Assembly (NCBI GenBank): GCA_019637395.1
Contig: JAHBVR010000009.1
Coordinates: 62,001 to 126,000 of the forward strand
Origin: Vulcanimicrobiota bacterium
GTDB lineage: Bacteria; Vulcanimicrobiota; Xenobia; Xenobiales; JADMJV01
DNA: 64,000 bases
Reading direction: 5' to 3'
Shown here: one piece after another, positions 1-8,167 of the stretch
Layout: the number at the start of each line of letters is the position of its first letter
Position numbering within the stretch: position 1 is the first letter of the stretch
Position numbers and translations under genes: made by a program
The notes under the pieces: model-generated
What the model was told of the DNA's origin: nothing
What the model saw: the letters and a program-made list of their open reading frames with translations, nothing else
Database searches by the model: none

Positions 1-1071
1 TCCCTCGGTAATGCCGTCGACGGTGTTGATGACCCGTTTGGCGCCTTCGGTGGCTTCGCGAGTATTCTGAATGGTGTCGCGGATGTCACCCTGCAATTCG
101 GGATCGGAAGTCAGGCTGCGGATGTCGGCCGTAATGCCCTGGACTTCTTCGGTGGTTTTCTTGAGGTTGTTGACGGTGGCCAGCACGTCGTCGCGCAGAT
201 CTTTGTTATTGGCCAGGGTTTCCAGGGTTTTCATGGTGCGGTTCAGGCTCTGGGCCGTTTCCTTGAGCGTAACCACGATGGTGTTGATATTGCCCTGATT
301 TTTCACGACAACGTCTTTGAGGCCGCCGGAGAAGCCTCTAAGGTCGGCGCCCACCGCCTGAGCGTCACTTTGGAAGCCGGTGACCGTCTGATCGACGTGG
401 GCCACCACCAGCTCGATGGCGTTGCCCAGGCGCTCCACGCGGCCATTGAGGCTGTGCACCAGGCCGCGTGCGTCGGTACTGGCTCCTTTGAGATTGCGCG
501 AAATCTCGGTGAAGTTACCCATGGTTTCGCGAATGTCGTTCTGGAACTTCTTGTCGGCCACCAACTCGTTGAGAGCGGTGACAGACTGGCGAAATTCGGC
601 CATCACAGCATTGCCCTCTCGGGCCAAGTCGTCGAGGCTGACCGGTGGTTCCCCCACAATCGGTTCACCTTTCGGATCCAACGGCTTGGTGTCGGCGGGA
701 ATGCGTCCGGTGCGAATATCCACCCACTTGTCGCCCAACAGGTTGCCGGCCACGGTGTAGACGTAGAAGCTGTCCTTGGGGTCATCGGGGCGGCGGCTGC
801 GGTAAAGGTTGACTCCGTCGCGGGTGATCAGCATGGTCACCCGCACGCGCGAGTCCTCGCTGCTCAGTTCCATCTTCTTGACCAGGCCGACTTTGACGCC
901 GGCCAGCAGCACGGGAGCCTTGGTTTGCAGGCCACCTACGTTTTGGAAGGAGATCTGGAATTCCTTACCCTTCTCTTCGCTGATGCCTCCCAGTTGGGTT
1001 ACCACCAGCCCAAAAAGGATGAGCGCGATCACCGCGACCATCCCCACTTTGGCGGCTGAACTCATTTCCAT
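1..1071 (-). CDS. mlaD: MlaD/MCE-family lipid-transport protein (3' end outside window)
   Basis: Likely the substrate-binding MCE subunit of an Mla-type phospholipid ABC system, anchored in the inner membrane and projecting into the periplasm. The translation starts with one membrane helix (about residues 9-27, ending near VVTQLGG). An MCE/MlaD domain follows at about 35-125, and then a long helical tail continues past the window edge (357 codons seen). The start at 1071 is chosen because AGGAGG lies 8 nt upstream; a second ATG at 1065 is less well placed. It follows mlaF by 15 nt in the order mlaE-mlaF-mlaD. The family call is firm; the direction of lipid transport cannot be read from the sequence. 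Confidence 0.9.
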   Translation of the reverse strand, partial: MEMSSAAKVGMVAVIALILFGLVVTQLGGISEEKGKEFQISFQNVGGLQTKAPVLLAGVKVGLVKKMELSSEDSRVRVTMLITRDGVNLYRSRRPDDPKDSFYVYTVAGNLLGDKWVDIRTGRIPADTKPLDPKGEPIVGEPPVSLDDLAREGNAVMAEFRQSVTALNELVADKKFQNDIRETMGNFTEISRNLKGASTDARGLVHSLNGRVERLGNAIELVVAHVDQTVTGFQSDAQAVGADLRGFSGGLKDVVVKNQGNINTIVVTLKETAQSLNRTMKTLETLANNKDLRDDVLATVNNLKKTTEEVQGITADIRSLTSDPELQGDIRDTIQNTREATEGAKRVINTVDGITEG

Positions 1072-1086
1072 GGGGCTGTCCTCCTG

Positions 1087-1881
1087 CTAAACACGGATCG
1101 GCCCTTTCGAGCTTCCTTCGCGAAACTGTTTGATATACGGGTTGTCGGTGGCGGCGAATTCCTTGGGCGGGCCGCTCCAGACGATTTTTCCTTCGTGAAG
1201 CATAATGATGTTGTGGGCCACCAGCATGGCTCCGGCCAGATCGTGGGTCACCACCACCGAAGTCGCTCCCAGACGATGCTGAAGTTCCAGGATGAGTTCG
1301 TTGATAACGGTGGAGATGATCGGGTCCAAGCCTGAAGTCGGCTCGTCGTAGAGCACCACGTCCGGATCGGTGGCCACGGTGCGCGCGAAGCTGGCGCGCT
1401 TTTGCATGCCGCCGGATATCTGGCTGGGATAGAGATGGTCCATGCCCTCCAGGTCAACGATAGCTAATTTTTCCGCTACGATCCGCTGGATGTCTTCCTC
1501 GGGGAGCCTGGTGTGCTCGCGCAGTCCGAAAGCCACGTTGTCACCCACCGTCATGGAGTCGAAGAGAGCCGCTTTCTGAAAGGCCATGCCCACGCGTTTG
1601 CGCAGTTGGTCCAGCTCTTTAGGTTTCATGGTGGCGATATTCTTGTTGTTGATGTAGATCTCACCGCTGGTGGGCTTCTGCAGCCCCACCATGCATCTGA
1701 GCGTGGTGCTTTTGCCGACTCCCGAAAGGCCTAGAATCACCAGGGTTGTTCCACGTGGAACTTCAAAGGAAACGTTGTTGAGCACCGAGCGACTACCGAA
1801 GGTCACGGTCAAATTCTTGACCACGATGGCCGGATCGGACATTGGTTCACGCGGCCCGGTTATAGCTTCTTGCCTGGCCAT
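1087..1881 (-). CDS. mlaF: Mla-type ABC transporter ATP-binding protein
   Basis: ATPase of a phospholipid transport system, acting on the cytoplasmic face with the MlaE permease. Visible motifs are Walker A (GLSGVGKST), Q-loop region (FQKAALFDSMTV), a signature-like ISGGMQKR and Walker B with catalytic Glu (VVLYDEPTSGLDP), then the H-loop (VVTHDLAGAM). The ISGGMQKR form is typical of MlaF rather than generic importers. It starts 1 nt after the mlaE stop, so the two are probably translationally coupled. An internal ATG 13 codons in (1842) is an alternative start at the beginning of the conserved domain, but neither start has a strong ribosome binding site. Confidence 0.94.
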   Translation of the reverse strand: MARQEAITGPREPMSDPAIVVKNLTVTFGSRSVLNNVSFEVPRGTTLVILGLSGVGKSTTLRCMVGLQKPTSGEIYINNKNIATMKPKELDQLRKRVGMAFQKAALFDSMTVGDNVAFGLREHTRLPEEDIQRIVAEKLAIVDLEGMDHLYPSQISGGMQKRASFARTVATDPDVVLYDEPTSGLDPIISTVINELILELQHRLGATSVVVTHDLAGAMLVAHNIIMLHEGKIVWSGPPKEFAATDNPYIKQFREGSSKGPIRV

Positions 1882-1882
1882 A

Positions 1883-2662
1883 TCAGTTAATGGGAAACAG
1901 CCAGGCTGACAAGAAATAATTCGTCATAAAGACGATGATCATCGAGATGACTACGCTGCCGGTGGTGGCCTGCCCTACACCGGCGGCACCCCGACCCGAC
2001 TGCAGGCCTTGTTGGCACGAGACCAGGGCTATTTGCGTTCCATAGATAACCGCCTTGAAGAGTCCTCGGGTGACGTCGTCGAGCACGGCCATTCTTCTTA
2101 CAGAATCATAGAAAACTTCCTGAGGAATGCCGGCGCTGGCTTCCGCTACGAAAGAACCTCCGACCAGACCCGCCATATCAGAAAAGAGAGCCAGAATGGG
2201 CATCATGCACACCAGCGCGATAACACGGGGCACCACCAGGTACTTGATCGGACTGACGGCCATACATTCGAGCGCGTCGATCTGTTCGGTGACCTTCATG
2301 GAACCGATTTCGGCGGTGATGGCGGAGCCGGCTCGCCCGGCCACCACCACGGCCGTCAACATAGGCCCGAGTTCGCGGGCCATGGCCAGGGCCACACCGC
2401 CACCCACAATGTTAGAGACGCCGTATTGGACGGCCACGTGGGCCAGTTGTAGACTGATGACCATGCCGGCGAAGGTGGTGGTCAAAAGCACGATCATAAT
2501 GGAATTCACGCCCAGGAAAGCCATCTGGTAGATGGCCAGCGGCCAGCGCAGGCCGCCCGCCGCCAGAAATCCCAGAACATCCCAAAGCAACAGAGCCAGC
2601 CCGCCGATGTAGTCGAGAATAGCAATCACCGATTGCCCGAGCGACTCAAAGAAGCGAATCAT
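1883..2662 (-). CDS. mlaE: MlaE-family ABC permease
   Basis: Membrane permease of the Mla/MCE lipid transporter, 259 residues, the usual size. It is strongly hydrophobic with about five membrane segments and carries the family hallmark ELGPMLTAVVVAGRAGSAI around residue 90-110, followed by EIGSMKVTEQIDAL. It leads the mlaE-mlaF-mlaD run on the minus strand. An unrelated solute-binding protein gene ends 37 nt upstream, so mlaEFD may be read through from 3911 or 4977. Confidence 0.94.
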   Translation of the reverse strand: MIRFFESLGQSVIAILDYIGGLALLLWDVLGFLAAGGLRWPLAIYQMAFLGVNSIMIVLLTTTFAGMVISLQLAHVAVQYGVSNIVGGGVALAMARELGPMLTAVVVAGRAGSAITAEIGSMKVTEQIDALECMAVSPIKYLVVPRVIALVCMMPILALFSDMAGLVGGSFVAEASAGIPQEVFYDSVRRMAVLDDVTRGLFKAVIYGTQIALVSCQQGLQSGRGAAGVGQATTGSVVISMIIVFMTNYFLSAWLFPIN

Positions 2663-2699
2663 GGACGGTGTGGCTTCCGTGGTACGAAGGTGAGTCCTC

Positions 2700-3911
2700 T
2701 CATTTTAACAGGTCTTGCGAGGTTTTTTCCCCGCGCAGAACCGCTCCCAGGGATTTGCCGGCGTTGTCGTAGCGCTCCAATTGGCCAGCGGAAGTGTCGA
2801 CAATGCGCGACTTCCCGATGGAATTGAGGAAGACTCGCAGATTACCGTGATCGGCCAGACGCTCTCTCCTGTAGAATGGATTGTCGAAGACCTTCAGGTG
2901 GGCCGCCAGGTAAGGCGTCTGCTCGGCGAAGCGGAGCTGTTGCTGAAAGTCGGTGATGAAGAAGGCCAGTTCCTGAACTTTGTAGAGTTCGCGATCGGGC
3001 ACGTTCTTGAACATGGCCAGCGCCCAACCCTGAGTTTCCGTGATGCGGCTGAATTTGTCGAAGCCGGGAATCATGGCCGTCTTAACCGGCAGGCCGGTGG
3101 TGCGCAGGTTGAGATAGTCCTCGACGTTGCCGATGTACATGCCGACCGGCAACATGGCCGGCTGGCCATCCACCGGAGCCAGCCCGGGAGTCAGCTTCTT
3201 GAAGAAGTCGATGGTGGTCTGTACGGCCACCGGATTGTTGGCGGAAACGCTGGTGTTGAGGCCGTCGCCGCCGTTTTGCCAGACGAGCAGTTGGAAGTTG
3301 CGGGCGATGCTGGTAGGCGAGTCGCCCAGGGAGAGCGTCACCTGCTGCTGACTGGCTTTCGGGTCGCTGATTTTCTTGGCCGCGGCCAGAACCTGATCCC
3401 AGGTGGCCGGCACTTGTTTGATGCCGGCCTTGAGTAGCACGTCGCTGTTATAAATCAACGCTTTGGTGCTGAAAAACATGGGGAGAGCGTAGAGGTTGCC
3501 ATTGACTTGGGAAGCTTCCCAAAGGGCGTTCTGGGCGTTATTTTTGATGGCCCAACTCATGCCGAACTGCTCTTTGGGCATCCAGGTCTCGACCGGATAG
3601 AGAGCGGGCTGATTCTGAACCAGCCCGGGCAACCAGCTATTCTCCACCAGCGCCATGGTGGGCGCGGGGCGGTTGGGGTCGCTGAGCGAATTATACAGCT
3701 CTTGCGGAGTGGCGAAGTTCTTGACCTGAATATCCAGGTAAGTGTGGGTTTGGGCAAACTCCTGGATGAAGGAATCAAGCACCTGCGCCGACCTTGCGGG
3801 CAGGCTCAGGTAAATCTGGACCGGGAGTTTGGTATTGAGTGCTTCTCTCGGCTTGGGCTGGGCTTGGACCCCTAGGGCAAGTAGCAGTAAGAGTAAAATT
3901 GTCCGGAACAT
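2700..3911 (-). CDS. Extracellular solute-binding protein (sugar-type ABC, UgpB/MalE-like)
   Basis: Probable periplasmic substrate-binding protein, 403 residues. It has a Sec signal peptide (MFRTILLLLLLALGVQAQ) with no lipobox cysteine, so it should be soluble. The body fits the SBP_bac_8 type that binds sugars or glycerol-phosphates: an N-terminal lobe with ARSAQVLDSFIQEF, and PMFFSTKALIYNSDVLLKAG near residue 145-165, the usual first hinge. No permease or ATPase of this class is adjacent; the neighbour downstream is mlaE. Either it works with a distant permease or it supplies a ligand related to the lipid system. The ligand is unknown. Confidence 0.8.
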   Translation of the reverse strand: MFRTILLLLLLALGVQAQPKPREALNTKLPVQIYLSLPARSAQVLDSFIQEFAQTHTYLDIQVKNFATPQELYNSLSDPNRPAPTMALVENSWLPGLVQNQPALYPVETWMPKEQFGMSWAIKNNAQNALWEASQVNGNLYALPMFFSTKALIYNSDVLLKAGIKQVPATWDQVLAAAKKISDPKASQQQVTLSLGDSPTSIARNFQLLVWQNGGDGLNTSVSANNPVAVQTTIDFFKKLTPGLAPVDGQPAMLPVGMYIGNVEDYLNLRTTGLPVKTAMIPGFDKFSRITETQGWALAMFKNVPDRELYKVQELAFFITDFQQQLRFAEQTPYLAAHLKVFDNPFYRRERLADHGNLRVFLNSIGKSRIVDTSAGQLERYDNAGKSLGAVLRGEKTSQDLLK

Positions 3912-3933
3912 GGGGTTGCTTTACCCCTCCAGG

Positions 3934-4977
3934 CTAGCGGGAAAACGAGAATTCCCCGCGATCCCCGTAGATGTCCTCGAGAAAGACCTTCATGCTGTCC
4001 TGGTTGGGAACCCGGGGGAAGGTAATGAATCCGGTCACTTCCTGCTTGGGAGCCAGCTTGCGGTCGAGCACCTGGTCGTAATGAGTGGCCACCACTCGCT
4101 TGTCGTCGGGCGCGCTCAAAAACATGTGCCAATGGAAAGGCGACATTTCGACGTTGAGTTCGCCCACGTTCTGCATGCGCACCTGAAAGACGTCGTTCTG
4201 ATCGAGTCGCTTCTCGCGCTGCATCTGTTGGCGCAGGGCGTTGAGTTCCTCCACACTGGTCATGCCCTGTTGAGCGGCCTGCATTTTAGCGTAAGACTCC
4301 AGCAACTCATTGTCCCAGTGGATGACCTCGATCTGGATGCGGGCCACATAGTCGCGCATCATGTGTTCGCGCAAATTATGACTCCAGTAAGCCTGACTGG
4401 CGGTCCGGGTCAAGGTGTCGGCGGTATTCCACCACCAGCCCGAACCACCGGCCCACAGCGAGAAGGCGAGCGAGTCCAGCATGTAGGCGCCATTCTGCAT
4501 ATTGAAGGCCTCGGTGTTCTGATCGGTCTTGCCCGACCATTTCTGCTGAAACTCCTGGCTCTGAGTGCGACTCTTGAGCATTTCCTGGTAATCTTCTTGG
4601 GTCTGCTGCATGGTGAGCTGCAGGGGGGTAACGGCTTTGGGAGTGCTCGGCCGGGAGTTGTTGGCCTGCGGCGCCACTTCGCCGCCCAGCGTGAGGGCAT
4701 CGCCGGCCAGCACGGGTTCTTGCGAGTAGAGCTGGGAAACGACGGCTTGCGATTCCTGTTGGTTGACGTTCTGCACGACCAGTTCGGCAATATTACGGCC
4801 CATGCGCAGGACGACGAAGCGGTCTCCCACTTTGACGGAGTCCATCAAGCCGCGATTGATGACGATACGAGAACCTTCCACCCTTACGACGAAGCCGGCG
4901 GGAGCGGCCAGAACAGGGAGGGCGGCGAGCAAAAAGGCGATAAACAGTCTCAGGGTACGCATAAGCAAATTATCCAC
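3934..4977 (-). CDS. Secreted protein of unknown function with FlgT-C-like N-terminal domain
   Basis: 347 residues, or 342 from the second Met, MRTLRLF, which gives a cleaner signal peptide (RLFIAFLLAALPVLAAPA). The first 70 mature residues have the pattern V-x-G-x-x-x-x-I-N-x-G-L-x-x-x-V-x-x-G-D-x-F-V-V, seen in FlgT C-terminal-like and other small beta-barrel envelope domains. The rest is charged, Gln/Met-rich and without recognised motifs, with Trp-rich segments near residues 180-210. It precedes the solute-binding protein by 22 nt and probably shares its transcript. The function is not recognised. Confidence 0.6.
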   Translation of the reverse strand: MDNLLMRTLRLFIAFLLAALPVLAAPAGFVVRVEGSRIVINRGLMDSVKVGDRFVVLRMGRNIAELVVQNVNQQESQAVVSQLYSQEPVLAGDALTLGGEVAPQANNSRPSTPKAVTPLQLTMQQTQEDYQEMLKSRTQSQEFQQKWSGKTDQNTEAFNMQNGAYMLDSLAFSLWAGGSGWWWNTADTLTRTASQAYWSHNLREHMMRDYVARIQIEVIHWDNELLESYAKMQAAQQGMTSVEELNALRQQMQREKRLDQNDVFQVRMQNVGELNVEMSPFHWHMFLSAPDDKRVVATHYDQVLDRKLAPKQEVTGFITFPRVPNQDSMKVFLEDIYGDRGEFSFSR

Positions 4978-5022
4978 TTCTCGGAGCAGGTTGACAAGCC
5001 CGGGATTAGGAACATTTGAAGT

Positions 5023-5607
5023 ATGGACGCCCGCAATGTTCGATTAAAGCGCAAGGTGACAGCGGTAGAGCCACTTTCTCCGCAGCAACAGATGATGCGC
5101 TTTGGATTGGCTCTGGTGGCCGTACTGGTGCTTTTCGTGCTGGGCGTCAAGTGGTTCGCCGAGAATCGCTCGGGAGCCCTGAACTCCACGGCCGCTTTGG
5201 AATCGGGCGGTCTGTACTTGAAGCTATCGATGGCCAAGGCATCGTACGGCACTTCCGAACCGGTCGACGTGGTGCTGCAGGTGAAGAACATCTCCGACAA
5301 GGACGCGGTGCTGAATTTCGACACCGACCTGGAGTTCGACTTCACGGTCCAGAGCGAGATGGACTTGCTGTTCACGCAGATTCCACAGAATATCTGGCAG
5401 TACAGCAGCGAACCGGACCACATTCCCAAGCCGAAAGCCCACAGCATTCACATCGCGCCGGGCAAGGAGCAGGTTTTCAAGGGGCGCTGGAATCAGCAGA
5501 TGTTCTCCGGCGCCAAAGTCAAACCGGGACGCTACATTATTACCGGTTACCTGAAGTCGTCCAACCACTCCGAAACGTTGCAGTTACGCGGTCAGACGCA
5601 GAAGTAG
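5023..5607 (+). CDS. Membrane-anchored BsuPI-domain protein
   Basis: 194 residues: a short cytoplasmic N-terminus, one membrane helix (about 27-45, ALVAVLVLFVLGVKWF) and an extracytoplasmic domain. That domain starts LYLKLSMAKASYGTSEPVDVVLQVKNISDKDAVLNF-like and ends with GRYIITGYL. This is the immunoglobulin-like BsuPI fold, named after an intracellular proteinase inhibitor, and is common in envelope proteins of unknown role. It is divergent from 4977 (45 nt gap) and followed by the tRNA cluster promoter 8 nt after its stop. Protease inhibition is not demonstrated for such anchored forms. Confidence 0.65.
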   Translation: MDARNVRLKRKVTAVEPLSPQQQMMRFGLALVAVLVLFVLGVKWFAENRSGALNSTAALESGGLYLKLSMAKASYGTSEPVDVVLQVKNISDKDAVLNFDTDLEFDFTVQSEMDLLFTQIPQNIWQYSSEPDHIPKPKAHSIHIAPGKEQVFKGRWNQQMFSGAKVKPGRYIITGYLKSSNHSETLQLRGQTQK

Positions 5608-5614
5608 CATTCTG

Positions 5615-5643
5615 TTGACGAAACATTCGCCCGGTTGTATACT
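5615..5643 (+). promoter_or_regulatory. Sigma-70-type promoter of the tRNA cluster
   Basis: TTGACG at 5615-5620 and TATACT at 5638-5643 are separated by exactly 17 nt. The -10 ends 13 nt before tRNA-Pro, so transcription should begin just ahead of the first tRNA. This is a near-consensus promoter. Confidence 0.75.
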
Positions 5644-5656
5644 GCCGGTCGGGCTT

Positions 5657-5733
5657 CGGAGCGTAGCGCAGCCTGGTAGCGCACCTGCTTTGGGAGCAGG
5701 GGGCCGCCGGTTCGAATCCGGCCGCTCCGACCA
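5657..5733 (+). tRNA. tRNA-Pro (TGG)
   Basis: The 7-bp acceptor stem is CGGAGCG/CGCTCCG, the anticodon loop CTTGGGA-type places TGG in the anticodon, the T-loop is TTCGAAT, and CCA is encoded. It is the first of five tRNAs in one cluster. Confidence 0.96.
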
Positions 5734-5740
5734 AGAGCGG

Positions 5741-5816
<76 letters not shown>

Positions 5817-5834
5817 TAACAGTTGAATAAATGT

Positions 5835-5909
5835 GGTGAGTGTAGCTCAGTTGGTCAGAGCGCTGGTCTGTGGAACCAGAGGTCGGGGGTTCGAGCCCCC
5901 TCACTCACC
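5835..5909 (+). tRNA. tRNA-His (GTG)
   Basis: The acceptor stem is GTGAGTG/CACTCAC, with the extra 5' G at 5835 opposite C73 that is diagnostic of tRNA-His. The anticodon GTG sits between CTGGT and ACCAG. No CCA is encoded (the next bases are CTCT), unlike its four neighbours, so CCA must be added after transcription. Confidence 0.95.
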
Positions 5910-5935
5910 CTCTCTCAAAATATACGATATGACTC

Positions 5936-6010
5936 GGGCCGCTAGCTCAGCGGTAGAGCAACCGGCTCTTAACCGGTTGGCCGTAGGTTCGAATCCTACG
6001 CGGCCCACCA
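5936..6010 (+). tRNA. tRNA-Lys (CTT)
   Basis: Acceptor stem GGGCCGC/GCGGCCC, anticodon stem ACCGG/CCGGT around CTT, T-loop TTCGAAT, CCA encoded. Confidence 0.95.
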
Positions 6011-6020
6011 AATAGGCTCC

Positions 6021-6041
6021 GGGGGAGGCAGTGCCTCCCCC
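6021..6041 (+). repeat. Perfect hairpin in the spacer between the two tRNA-Lys genes
   Basis: GGGGGAGGCA and TGCCTCCCCC are complementary over 10 nt around a single G; physically this is an 8-bp stem with a 5-nt loop. No T-run follows, so it is more likely a processing or spacer structure than a terminator. Confidence 0.6.
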
Positions 6042-6060
6042 GCCTTCATAAAACGGCTTC

Positions 6061-6135
6061 GGGCCGGTAGCTCAGTGGTAGAGCATCCGACTTTTAATCG
6101 GGTGGTCGCGGGTTCGAATCCCGCCCGGCCCACCA
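6061..6135 (+). tRNA. tRNA-Lys (TTT)
   Basis: Acceptor stem GGGCCGG/CCGGCCC, anticodon TTT in loop CTTTTAA, T-loop TTCGAAT, CCA encoded. It is the last gene of the cluster and the second lysine isoacceptor beside tRNA-Lys(CTT). Confidence 0.96.
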
Positions 6136-6140
6136 ACAAA

Positions 6141-6165
6141 ACCCCGCGAAAGCGGGGTTTTTTGG
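6141..6165 (+). terminator. Rho-independent terminator of the tRNA cluster
   Basis: ACCCCGC-GAAA-GCGGGGT stem-loop followed directly by a run of T, 5 nt after the CCA of tRNA-Lys(TTT). Confidence 0.9.
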
Positions 6166-6168
6166 TTT

Positions 6169-6459
6169 CTAGCGACGGCTGGGGATAGCGCAGGCCAACC
6201 CCACCTGCAGCAGTCCGGGCAGCGGTAGAGCCATGGCCACCCAGTAGTAGAATCGGAACACGGCGGCCGCGATGGAGGTGAGCTTCCAGGTCATGAGCAG
6301 GTAGCCGAACTGGAGCCACACCACCGAACTGAGCACCAGGGCGATGCCTAAACAGGCCCATCCGGCTGGCTTTCCCCCGGCGCCTATAGCCAGCCGCGTG
6401 ATCCAAAAGGGCCCGGGGAAGATCAACAGCAGAGCAAGAAAGACTATTTTCACGATCAT
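6169..6459 (-). CDS. Small integral membrane protein of unknown function
   Basis: 96 residues from the ATG at 6459 (MIVKIVFLALLLIFPGPFW). A longer reading frame reaches 6534 but would overlap the divergent ATP-grasp gene, and the shorter form begins with a natural membrane helix. About three hydrophobic segments are visible (1-17, 32-50 and 60-85). No ribosome binding site is obvious. It is convergent with the tRNA terminator and divergent from 6515. No family is recognised. Confidence 0.5.
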   Translation of the reverse strand: MIVKIVFLALLLIFPGPFWITRLAIGAGGKPAGWACLGIALVLSSVVWLQFGYLLMTWKLTSIAAAVFRFYYWVAMALPLPGLLQVGLACAIPSRR

Positions 6460-6514
6460 AAAATTAACACTGTTAACCAAGGAAGTCAACTGAAACCCGG
6501 GAAGGCGGTGGGCT

Positions 6515-7384
6515 ATGAAAGCCGCTTTGATCACCTGTTCGCGCCTGCCGCATCTTCATCCCGACGATGAATTGATGGCTCCCATCTTGAGAGAACTAGC
6601 CATCGAAACGGTGGCGGTGGACTGGACCGGGCCGTTTCCCACGGATGTGGACGCGATCTGGCTGCGCACGCCCTGGGACTATCATCGGCAATTGCCGCGC
6701 TTTCTGAAATGGCTGGAGAGCACCGGCGACCTGCCCATGTGGAACTCGCGCGAAGTGGTGCGGTGGAATTCCCACAAGCGCTACGTCGGCGAGCTGTATG
6801 CAGCCGGACTACCGGTGGTGCCCACGCGTATCTATGAACCAGAGCAGGCACTGGACGAGAGCGAATTGACCGCCTGGCTGCGCGGGCAGCCGGTGGTCGT
6901 CAAACCCGCCGTGAGCGCCGGGGCCTACAAGACGGCGCGCTATGATCGATGGAACGAGGCCGCCGCCCGGCACGCCCGCGAACTGCATGGCGAAGAAGCG
7001 GTCATGATTCAGCCCTATTACGCTAATATCGAGAAACACGGTGAACGCTCGCTGATCTTCCTGGACGGCAGCTACAGTCACGCCGTGCGCCGCCACTTAC
7101 CTTTGATCGAGGGGCCGGAAGTCGATTATCTGATGCGGCCGGTGGCAGCCTCAGAAACCGAACTGGAGGCGGCCGGCAAAATTCTGGCGCATTTGCCTTT
7201 TCCGGATCTGCTCTACGCGCGGGTCGACCTCATCCCCGATCCCGAAGGCCGGCCGGTCCTGCTGGAGCTGGAGTTGATCGAGCCCCAGTTGTTCCTGCGC
7301 GAGCATCCTGAGAGCGCACCCGTGCTGGCGCGAGCTTTCGCCCGCCGCATGGCTCAACTACAGCGCGGCGTAAAATCGATCTAG
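6515..7384 (+). CDS. DcsG-like ATP-grasp ligase
   Basis: 289-residue ATP-grasp enzyme resembling the group that includes O-ureido-D-serine cyclo-ligase (DcsG) of D-cycloserine biosynthesis. The N-terminal region has LITCSRLPHLHPDDEL and WDYHRQLPRFLKWL, followed by NSREVVRWNSHKRY, all typical of that group. The ATP-binding core is VVVKPAVSAGAYKT with metal/ATP residues in LLELELIEPQLFL. Many genomes carry such homologues with no cycloserine cluster, and none is visible here, so the substrate is unknown. An amide- or peptide-like ligation is expected from the fold. Its 3' end overlaps the convergent gene at 7358 by 27 nt. Confidence 0.75.
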   Translation: MKAALITCSRLPHLHPDDELMAPILRELAIETVAVDWTGPFPTDVDAIWLRTPWDYHRQLPRFLKWLESTGDLPMWNSREVVRWNSHKRYVGELYAAGLPVVPTRIYEPEQALDESELTAWLRGQPVVVKPAVSAGAYKTARYDRWNEAAARHARELHGEEAVMIQPYYANIEKHGERSLIFLDGSYSHAVRRHLPLIEGPEVDYLMRPVAASETELEAAGKILAHLPFPDLLYARVDLIPDPEGRPVLLELELIEPQLFLREHPESAPVLARAFARRMAQLQRGVKSI

Positions 7385-8128
7385 CTGGCGGATAGCCCGT
7401 TCCACACTGCGCATTCCCTGCGAATTGACGCGCAAACCCGGAAAAACCTCGTCGAAGGCGTCGCGCACCTTCTGGAAAGCCCGAGCCGTCTGGCGCACGT
7501 CCTGATAGCGGGAATTGCAGACGTTCTCGTAGTTGTAGACGGCCTGTTGCAGGCGGACGAAGTCGCCCGTCCAACCGCCACCGTAGCCGAGACCGTAGAC
7601 GCCGAAGCCGTTGCCGGGCACGATGAAGGGACTGCTCATCTGTAGCACGTCGATACGCAAGGAGCGGGCCTGGCGCAGCAGGTCCTGGGGATCCTCGTAG
7701 CCGGGCGGATTCCAATCGCGCTGGAGATCGCTGGCGGCCACTTCGGCTGCATCCGGCAAATTATAGCCTCCAAAGGACTTCTGCAGCTGGGCCAGTCCGT
7801 TTTCCAGTTGAGTCACCTGCTCGAGCCAGGCCAGCGCGCCCGAGGAGTCGGGTAGAGTCGTCAGGCTGACCTGCAACCGCTCGCGATAGCGGTGCATGCT
7901 GAGACGCACGTCTTCCAGCACCGGATGGCTTAACGGAGTGGGTCCCCAGGCCTGCACCGACTGCAGGGCACCGATCAGCAGCTTCAGGTCCTCGGACGCC
8001 ATCTGCCCACCCCAACTTTGAGGCAGCACCAGGCTCGAACCCTGACCGGCCAGGCGGGCGGCGGCCTGGTGGTAGGTTTCACTCCAGACCGGCAGAGCCA
8101 GCAGCAGCCATAAAATCCATTTGCCCAT
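7358..8128 (-). CDS. Secreted protein of unknown function
   Basis: 256 residues with a Sec signal peptide (MGKWILWLLLALPVWS) and a mature part that looks mostly helical and charged. A Gly/Tyr-rich stretch (GNGFGVYGLGYGGGW) lies near residue 170-185, probably an exposed loop. No domain is recognised. It is divergent from the histidine phosphatase, which starts about 40 nt away on the other strand, and overlaps the convergent ATP-grasp gene by 27 nt. Confidence 0.55.
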   Translation of the reverse strand: MGKWILWLLLALPVWSETYHQAAARLAGQGSSLVLPQSWGGQMASEDLKLLIGALQSVQAWGPTPLSHPVLEDVRLSMHRYRERLQVSLTTLPDSSGALAWLEQVTQLENGLAQLQKSFGGYNLPDAAEVAASDLQRDWNPPGYEDPQDLLRQARSLRIDVLQMSSPFIVPGNGFGVYGLGYGGGWTGDFVRLQQAVYNYENVCNSRYQDVRQTARAFQKVRDAFDEVFPGLRVNSQGMRSVERAIRQLDRFYAAL

Positions 8129-8167
8129 GAGATGAATTTAGCTTCTCGGCTGAGAACACCTCGGGAA

